NCBI GenBank assembly: GCA_965230045.1
Contig: OZ245940.1
Location: 2,728,001-2,792,000, forward strand
DNA from: G963662905 sp965230045
Lineage (GTDB): Bacteria; Bacteroidota; Bacteroidia; Bacteroidales; WRLA01
DNA length: 64,000 nucleotides
Direction of reading: 5' to 3'
This document shows positions 58,969 through 64,000 of the stretch, piece after piece. How positions within the stretch are numbered: position 1 is the stretch's first letter; each line of letters starts with the position of its first letter. The notes beneath the pieces were generated by a model, which did no database searches, was not told the DNA's origin, and worked only from the letters and a program-made list of their open reading frames with translations. Made by a program: the position numbers and the translations under genes.

Positions 58969-60927
58969 ATGAAAAAGTCAATGATAAAACCAGGAGTCAT
59001 AACCTTATTGCTTTTTGTTATGGCATTTTATGGTTGCAAAAAGGATCAGGTTGAAAATCAGGATCAAAAAAGCATGGAAAATGAAATGGTACTTGATGTT
59101 TCTACAAATGGCGAGAAATTAACCCAGGATAGAATCATCTATTATCATGAGCCCTTATTTGATGATTACTACAACAGCTTTCTGGATGGAACAAAATTTA
59201 AAGAGAGTAATGAGGTGATAGAAGGAGATATGTTTATGCTTATTGCTGATGTGGCTTCGCCTGTTCGCAGTGCTTCACGGGTATTAAGCGCTACGCATGT
59301 CGCTGTGGATGCGAATTATGCCTATGTTAGTTACCATTATAATGAGCCTAACAGTGCGCCAATGTCTGCGGATCTTTATGAAGGCCAGGTTGATGTGATC
59401 AATATCGAAGACCCCACGATGCCTGTAATTGAGATGTCGGGGAGTACGAACCGTGCTGATTTTAATACGATGTTTTTGGATTATGAAGGTTATTCTCCGG
59501 AGCGCAAATTGTGGCTGGGTGCATCTGATTATGGTGTCGGTGGTGCTGTTTTTGAGCTAGACCTTATGGATGGTGTTATTCCTGTAGGCGGTGAGCTGGA
59601 GCGGTTTAAAACTTCATCTGGTAGTTCGGTAAACGGTTTGGCTAAGGCTGGCGAATGGCTCTACGCAACAGCAGGAAGAACCAGCGGAGGTAGTTTTACT
59701 TTTGGTGCTGAAGAGATGGATCTGCTGGGAGTCAATGAATATACAAACGCAAAATATGCTGCAGTTAGTGGTCCTCAAGCATGGTCAAAACATGTGGTTT
59801 TGCGTAGTGGTAACTCTGCCGAGCTCCTTGTTTATACTGCTAGTGCAGGTCACGAACTCGTCAATACTATTGATGTTGGATCAATTCAGCCCGAAACAGG
59901 TAAATCAGGAATATTGCTCAAAGATGATGTTTGTTGGGTGTCAGCGGGCTATAACGGCCTTAAAGCTTTTGATCTTGAAAGTGGCGAATTGGTGCATACG
60001 CTTTCTCCTGCTTCAATGGTTTCGGAAGCTGTTGTTAATGGTGTTGCCATGGACAATGACTATGTATATGTGGCAGCCGGTTCTGCCGGAATGTATATTT
60101 GCGAAATAGTACCTGGAGAAACTGAACTTCAAATAGTTGAACGCTATGACTATGGTGCGTCAGCAAATTATGTTAATGTAGGCAACAGCTTGATTTTTAT
60201 AGCCAATGGTAAAGAAGGATTGAAAATTTTGCGCCGCATTCCTCCGGGAGATTATGATATAATCTGTGATTATGATGAAAAAGGAGTTCCGTTTTGTATT
60301 GAGGAAAATCCTGATCCGCTTTGTCCGGATTTAATGGGCCACCTCGATGTGGCACTGCCCGAGAATCAAAATGCAATGATTGCCCACCCGGAATATTTTA
60401 TTTATCCCAAAACTTTGGTTCTCAATGAGGAAGCCACAGTGTATATCACGTTTATTGATGAAGGTGCCGGATGGAAAAACAGTCTGGGAACATATACTTA
60501 TCCTGCCGGCGACCCGCCCGTAAGCACCGATGATATTAATGATAAGCTTCTCGTTTATCCAAATGCTTCGCGCAAGTACAAGGGGGGCGATTTAGAGCCG
60601 GGTGCTACAATGCGTCTTCTCGGAACTTTTCCTGCAGGAACTGCTGTAGGTTCTTTCCTGGTGGCAAATAGCTGGGTTGGTCTGGAAAACGCTCCAGGAG
60701 GCTTGAATGAAGGCTTCTTTACCCACTATACCAACGAAAATCTAAACCTCAATGGACTGCAGCAAAGCCTGATTTTCTATGATGAAAGTTGCGATGCAAT
60801 TATCCTGACCTTCGAGGATAATAAAATCCCGGCAGGTGATAAAGACTTTAACGATTGTATTTTTAAAGTTATCGTTGATCCTCCATCAGCGGTTGATGTG
60901 AGCCAGTTCATCCCGCTTGGTGAATAG
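58969..60927 (+). CDS. Surface lipoprotein with LVIVD-like propeller and DUF4114
   Basis: The 652 residues begin with a lipoprotein signal with the lipobox FYG-C (Cys23) and then KKDQVENQDQ. Residues about 85-430 form a beta-propeller with repeats of the LVIVD type (VAVDANYAYVSYHYNE, GQVDVINIEDPTMPVIEMSG, VNGVAMDNDYVYVAAGSAGMYI, SLIFIANGKEGLKIL). The C-terminal part (about 470-645) is a DUF4114 domain with FEDNKIPAGDKDFNDCIFKV, the family's Asp-rich likely calcium-binding end. Position after the signal suggests a surface-exposed lipoprotein. No neighbour points to a specific role. A terminator follows. Confidence 0.82.
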   Translation: MKKSMIKPGVITLLLFVMAFYGCKKDQVENQDQKSMENEMVLDVSTNGEKLTQDRIIYYHEPLFDDYYNSFLDGTKFKESNEVIEGDMFMLIADVASPVRSASRVLSATHVAVDANYAYVSYHYNEPNSAPMSADLYEGQVDVINIEDPTMPVIEMSGSTNRADFNTMFLDYEGYSPERKLWLGASDYGVGGAVFELDLMDGVIPVGGELERFKTSSGSSVNGLAKAGEWLYATAGRTSGGSFTFGAEEMDLLGVNEYTNAKYAAVSGPQAWSKHVVLRSGNSAELLVYTASAGHELVNTIDVGSIQPETGKSGILLKDDVCWVSAGYNGLKAFDLESGELVHTLSPASMVSEAVVNGVAMDNDYVYVAAGSAGMYICEIVPGETELQIVERYDYGASANYVNVGNSLIFIANGKEGLKILRRIPPGDYDIICDYDEKGVPFCIEENPDPLCPDLMGHLDVALPENQNAMIAHPEYFIYPKTLVLNEEATVYITFIDEGAGWKNSLGTYTYPAGDPPVSTDDINDKLLVYPNASRKYKGGDLEPGATMRLLGTFPAGTAVGSFLVANSWVGLENAPGGLNEGFFTHYTNENLNLNGLQQSLIFYDESCDAIILTFEDNKIPAGDKDFNDCIFKVIVDPPSAVDVSQFIPLGE

Positions 60928-60952
60928 GTCGATTTTTTACGCTAAATATGAA

Positions 60953-60992
60953 AAAGCCTTGTTGTCCATATTTTGGAAAACAGGGCTTTTTT
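60953..60992 (+). terminator. Rho-independent terminator after the DUF4114 lipoprotein
   Basis: AAAGCCTTGTT (60953-60963) pairs with AACAGGGCTTT (60979-60989, one G-T) and an inner TCCA/TGGA; T6 follows at 60987-60992. A-rich flanks on the left could make it work for the convergent minus-strand gene as well. Confidence 0.8.
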
Positions 60993-61029
60993 CATGGGCT
61001 TGCCCAAATGAGAGCTTTGAAAGGTTTTG

Positions 61030-61356
61030 CTAATCCAAAATAATTTCAGTTTCCCATCCGTCATATTCGCCATTTAGTTCCGTTGCTCTGGCTGATAAAT
61101 CCTTTATGAGCTTATCAAAATACACAGGAGTAAGTGGGTCAATGCGTGAAATGATTACGCAAAAAGGAAATTCCTTACCGTCATAATGGCCAATTCCTTC
61201 AATTTTAAAATCATGGTCTATTGCAAATTCAATAAGAGCTTCCCTGTTTTCTTCGTCCTTCAAATAAAAATAGTGCCGGGTGGTTCTGTCTTCGATCAGT
61301 TCATCACCAAAAGTGCGCATTAAGCGGCGTATTCGGTTATTTATAAATTTGTACAT
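61030..61356 (-). CDS. RraB-like ribonuclease regulator domain protein
   Basis: The 108 residues resemble RraB (regulator of ribonuclease activity B): RHYFYLKDEENREALIEFAIDHDFKIEGI, then the late block FCVIISRIDPLTPVYFDKLIKDLSARATELNGEYDGWETEIIL, which carries the G-x-Y-D-G-W-E-T signature. In Escherichia coli RraB binds RNase E and limits its activity; in Bacteroidota the partner is not known. Start and length fit the single-domain form. It is last in a minus-strand cluster with two unknown genes. Confidence 0.8.
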   Translation of the reverse strand: MYKFINNRIRRLMRTFGDELIEDRTTRHYFYLKDEENREALIEFAIDHDFKIEGIGHYDGKEFPFCVIISRIDPLTPVYFDKLIKDLSARATELNGEYDGWETEIILD

Positions 61357-61388
61357 GACACCTTAATAGATTTATCGGTTATTAGACC

Positions 61389-61895
61389 TTATTGGCTTCT
61401 GTTTCTCTTATAAATTCCCAGCAGATCATTGCTTTTCGATGCATAATGGAATTCAACTGTTTCGTTTTCCTGTAAATCATTCCATAATTGCTGATCCACT
61501 TCATAACGTGTTTGCTCAATAATGAAGTAATAGTTCATCTTTGAGCTTTGGCCTGAATAAAGCGGAGATTTTTTGCCACTTGTTGAAATACCAACAGAAC
61601 TTCCTGCCGCATAGCTTTCAATGGATTCTTTTTTTGCTACTTTTTTATAGATGATGTTTTTTTCATTGATTTTCAGATCAATCCACCACTTTCGGTTGAT
61701 GAGCCACCCGATAAGGAAGGCCGCGGCCAAAGCGGGCAGAAAAAAGTAGAAGGGAATATCTTTATCGAAAACAAAAACAGTAGCGAGATACGTCGCCAGT
61801 GTTGCGATTAGAATCAATGTGCCCAAAAGATATCCTGTTCTGGTGGCATATTTTAGTTTCTTCCGATCGGGGGGCGTGAGTTTTCTTTTTTTCAT
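61389..61895 (-). CDS. Hypothetical membrane protein with two N-terminal membrane segments
   Basis: No family is recognised. The 168-residue protein has two membrane-spanning stretches in residues 18-67 (TGYLLGTLILIATLATYLAT and YFFLPALAAAFLIGWLI) with a short acidic loop. The remaining 100 residues are a soluble beta-rich part (KKSPLYSGQSSKMNYYFIIEQTRYEV; WNDLQENETVEFHYASKS). It starts 6 bp after the gene at 61902-62522, so the two are very likely cotranscribed. Confidence 0.7.
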   Translation of the reverse strand: MKKRKLTPPDRKKLKYATRTGYLLGTLILIATLATYLATVFVFDKDIPFYFFLPALAAAFLIGWLINRKWWIDLKINEKNIIYKKVAKKESIESYAAGSSVGISTSGKKSPLYSGQSSKMNYYFIIEQTRYEVDQQLWNDLQENETVEFHYASKSNDLLGIYKRNRSQ

Positions 61896-61901
61896 AAATT
61901 G

Positions 61902-62522
61902 CTAAAAATTAGGGTTTACGCCTTTGCTGCTTGCTTTTCTGAATGCTTCGATGGAATGAAAAAGACCTTCGATGAAATCTTTTTCCAAAACCCAGCGTAG
62001 TGGGTTAATGATGGCGAGATAAGATCTGTTTTGTAGTTCGGGCACAAAATCCAGATCAAATTCATTGATGGATATTTTTAAAAACTCTTTGTTATTCAGT
62101 GCTTTGAATGTTTCTTTCTGTATTTCACTATTTGAAAACAAGCGCTGAAGGTGCATAGTGTCGCTGGCTTCGATCACAAATTTTGAATCAAAAGAGCTGG
62201 TGCCGGTTTTAAAGCTGTTCTTTTTGAAGCTCATATTATCCATAAAATCACGTTTTCGAATGCTGGCTTTGATGTTTTTTGGTATTGAAACGGGAATGAA
62301 AGCACCGCAAAAAGAACATGGTACACCGATTTTTTTGTACGGATCATTAAAAAACACAAAATAACTGCTGCCTTCTGAATTATTTGGAATATAGGCAATT
62401 GTTCTGAATTTTGGGATTTTACGTATGCCTGAAACGGGATATTGTTTTTCTTTGAATATCAGTTCGCGTCCGCTTTTTCGTGCAAAGTCTTTCAGTACTT
62501 CCTGATTGGTTTTTTCTGTCAT
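61902..62522 (-). CDS. Hypothetical protein, unrecognised
   Basis: I do not recognise this 206-residue protein. It is soluble and basic near the start (MTEKTNQEVLKDFARKSGRELIF), with beta-rich blocks (RTIAYIPNNSEGSSYFVFFNDPYKKIGVPCSFCGAFIPV) and one C-x-x-C pair (CSFC) that could bind zinc. No signal peptide or membrane segment is seen. It is the first gene of a minus-strand trio with the membrane protein and RraB-like genes and is divergent from dinB (140 bp apart). Confidence 0.65.
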   Translation of the reverse strand: MTEKTNQEVLKDFARKSGRELIFKEKQYPVSGIRKIPKFRTIAYIPNNSEGSSYFVFFNDPYKKIGVPCSFCGAFIPVSIPKNIKASIRKRDFMDNMSFKKNSFKTGTSSFDSKFVIEASDTMHLQRLFSNSEIQKETFKALNNKEFLKISINEFDLDFVPELQNRSYLAIINPLRWVLEKDFIEGLFHSIEAFRKASSKGVNPNF

Positions 62523-62661
62523 TTTTGGTGTGGGTTTAAGATGCGGAAAGATAAGGATTTTTCCAAACAGATGTACTATTAGAAATCATAAGCCAGGTCT
62601 GTGGGATATTCTTTTTAAATTGGGCTTTTTTTTCGCTTAGAGCGGATATGGCCTGATTTAA

Positions 62662-63735
62662 ATGAGGAAAATTATACACATCGACATGGATTCTTTCTTT
62701 GCTTCCGTAGAGCAAAGGGATTTCCCTGATTATCAGGGTAAGGCGCTGGTAGTTGGCCATAATGGGCCGCGTTCGGTTGTAGCTGCTGCCAGCTATGAGG
62801 CTCGCAAATTTGGCGTTTATTCAGCCATGCCGATGGCGGTAGCTTTGCGAAGATGTCCGCATTTGATCATCACACCACATCGCTTTGAAGTGTATCGCCG
62901 GATATCCAACAGTATTCGTGATGTTTTTTATGAATATACCGATCTGGTCGAACCACTTTCGCTGGATGAGGCTTTTCTGGATGTTACGCATCCAAAGAAA
63001 GGGCCGGAATCAGCTTCACTTATTGCAAAGGCGATAAAACGCAAAATCCTGGAGAAAGAAAACCTGATTGCTTCTGCAGGTGTTTCCTACAATAAATTTC
63101 TGGCAAAAATTGCTTCCGATATGGATAAACCCGATGGCTTTTATCTGATTAAACCGGAGGAGGCTGAAAGTTTTCTGGAAAACCTGGATGTTGGATTGTT
63201 CTTTGGCGTAGGTGAAAAAACCAAAGAGCGTATGCACAAAATGGGGATTTACAAAGGCCGCGAGCTGAAAAAGCTCAAGCGTCAGGAGATGATGATGCAT
63301 TTTGGAAAAGCAGGAAGGTATTTTTTTGATGCCGTGCGCGGGATCGACAATCGCCCTGTTGTTTCTACGCGTGAGAGAAAATCGGTGGGCGCGGAAAGGA
63401 CTTATGAAAACGATATTTATGATATCGAAGAGGTGAAGTCCAAACTTCAGGAAGTGGCGGAGATTATGTGGCAGCGCTGCCTTCATAGCAAAATGATCGG
63501 GAAGACATTGACCCTGAAGCTGCGTTTTTCGGATTTCAGTACCATCACACGTTCGCATACCTGCCTGAGCCCATACTCCAAAGAAGAAATGATGCAGCAA
63601 CTGGAAGAAATGTTGCCTTTGGATGATATTGCCCTGAACGGAATCCGTCTTTTGGGATCCACCATGTCGAATTTCCATACCGAAAGCCGGCAGTATCCGG
63701 GGCAGTTGGAAATTGAATTCGACTGGGAAGAATAA
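62662..63735 (+). CDS. dinB: DNA polymerase IV
   Basis: This 357-residue Y-family polymerase copies across DNA lesions. The catalytic carboxylates are Asp8 (IHIDMDSFFASVE) and Asp102/Glu103 (SLDEAFLDVT). Palm, finger and thumb blocks are present (SYEARKFGVYSAMPM; ASAGVSYNKFLAKIASDMDKPDGF; FFGVGEKTKERMHKMGIYKG), and the little-finger domain ends at the stop. The last residues QLEIEFDWEE do not resemble the usual beta-clamp-binding peptide, so clamp binding is unclear. Length fits the family. No LexA-like box was seen upstream. Confidence 0.95.
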   Translation: MRKIIHIDMDSFFASVEQRDFPDYQGKALVVGHNGPRSVVAAASYEARKFGVYSAMPMAVALRRCPHLIITPHRFEVYRRISNSIRDVFYEYTDLVEPLSLDEAFLDVTHPKKGPESASLIAKAIKRKILEKENLIASAGVSYNKFLAKIASDMDKPDGFYLIKPEEAESFLENLDVGLFFGVGEKTKERMHKMGIYKGRELKKLKRQEMMMHFGKAGRYFFDAVRGIDNRPVVSTRERKSVGAERTYENDIYDIEEVKSKLQEVAEIMWQRCLHSKMIGKTLTLKLRFSDFSTITRSHTCLSPYSKEEMMQQLEEMLPLDDIALNGIRLLGSTMSNFHTESRQYPGQLEIEFDWEE

Positions 63736-63753
63736 AAACCTGTGAAAAGAAAA

Positions 63754-63790
63754 CTTTCCCAAAGTATTTACACCATGGGAAAGCCTTTTC
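63754..63790 (+). terminator. Hairpin terminator after dinB, possibly bidirectional
   Basis: CTTTCCCA (63754-63761) and TGGGAAAG (63776-63783) form an 8-bp stem followed by CCTTTTCT. The left arm with its flank is the same AAACTTTCCCAAAGT core as at 4752-4786. It lies 19 bp after the dinB stop and 39 bp beyond the stop of the convergent gene. Confidence 0.65.
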
Positions 63791-63821
63791 TATTGCTCCT
63801 GTAGATTTTTCAACAGTTTTA

Positions 63822-64000
63822 TTACTGAATAATCATTTTATTCATCAGGTTTTCTTTGGATGTATGCAAAATGCATATATACAGCCCTTTCGGACGATTA
63901 CCTGCTTCCCATACGATATTGTGTTCCCCGGCAGCTAAGTTGCCGGAAAGCAAAGTCTCAATCAGCATCCCGTTTTGATTATAAATGCTTAGTGTAGTTT
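63822..64000 (-). CDS. C-terminal end of a T9SS-sorted protein (partial)
   Basis: Reading back from the right edge, the last 59 codons before TAA at 63822-63824 encode IYNQNGMLIETLLSGN, then GEHNIVWEAGNRPKGLYICIL and a final KMIIQ. This is a FlgD-like/T9SS type A C-terminal domain (strand, loop, GEHNI-W turn, PKGLY-strand). The rest of the gene lies beyond the window, so the main domain is unknown. Confidence 0.8.
   Translation of the reverse strand, partial: TTLSIYNQNGMLIETLLSGNLAAGEHNIVWEAGNRPKGLYICILHTSKENLMNKMIIQ

Overview
The window comes from a chromosome of the phylum Bacteroidota, most likely a free-living or sediment-type member of class Bacteroidia. Three signs support this. Secreted proteins end in type IX secretion (T9SS) C-terminal domains, and a partial PorP/SprF-like gene lies at the left edge. 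Promoters fit the Bacteroidota pattern TTTG / TAnnTTTG. The families DUF6377, DUF3089, DUF4136, IgGFc-binding/CHU-type repeats and GH97 are typical of the phylum. The DNA is moderately AT-rich. There is no phage, integrase, transposase, rRNA or CRISPR array. Most of the window is ordinary chromosome with a large secreted or surface component.

Layout. 1-13136: a partial PorP/SprF-like gene, pyrG, a pyruvate-phosphate-dikinase-like protein without the usual C-terminal barrel, a five-PAS hybrid histidine kinase, and an mpl plus serine-hydrolase pair for peptidoglycan turnover. A 1.4-kb gene-free island follows, carrying a seven-copy 88-102-bp tandem array and several dispersed palindromes. 13137-18695: three secreted adhesin-like proteins in tandem that end in the same short tail (P-x-P-x-x-[IV]-Y-H-D). 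18838-24479: a DUF3089 lipoprotein, a beta-barrel and DUF4136 lipoprotein pair, a PAS histidine kinase and a T9SS-sorted protein. 24559-27963: a tightly overlapping murL-like / murD / Dph6-like cluster. 28083-32752: yqgE, a candidate small RNA or leader, GNAT, rsgA, a HEPN/MNT pair, a pentapeptide-repeat protein and a B3/B4 protein.

32754-39012 is an alpha-glucan locus: a GH13 enzyme, two paralogous uridine-kinase-like P-loop proteins and a beta-phosphoglucomutase-GH65 phosphorylase fusion. The fusion would split an alpha-glucobiose with phosphate to beta-glucose-1-phosphate and feed glucose-6-phosphate to glycolysis. 39171-46040: a LytS-type kinase, an ICMT-like methyltransferase, a BNR/Ycf48 lipoprotein and a T9SS-sorted carboxylesterase. 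46304-50249: a GH97 alpha-glucosidase behind a membrane TPR/DUF6377 regulator. 50492-58081 (plus strand): Usp, a TrmH-like methyltransferase, a tandem double C1 peptidase, an acidic/basic secreted protein, an AlbA_2 regulator and DUF169. 58495-64000: tRNA-Leu(UAG), a DUF4114 lipoprotein, an RraB-like protein, two unknowns, dinB and the 3' end of a T9SS-sorted gene.

The most interesting items are the murL-murD overlap, which suggests an alternative route to D-glutamate in peptidoglycan; the paired kinases beside the GH65 fusion, one with a degenerate Walker A motif; the shared tail of the three tandem surface proteins; the barrel-less PPDK-like protein; and several intergenic palindrome families. 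No single wholly unknown multi-gene system is obvious. All functional calls come from reading motifs and context; no database search was run.
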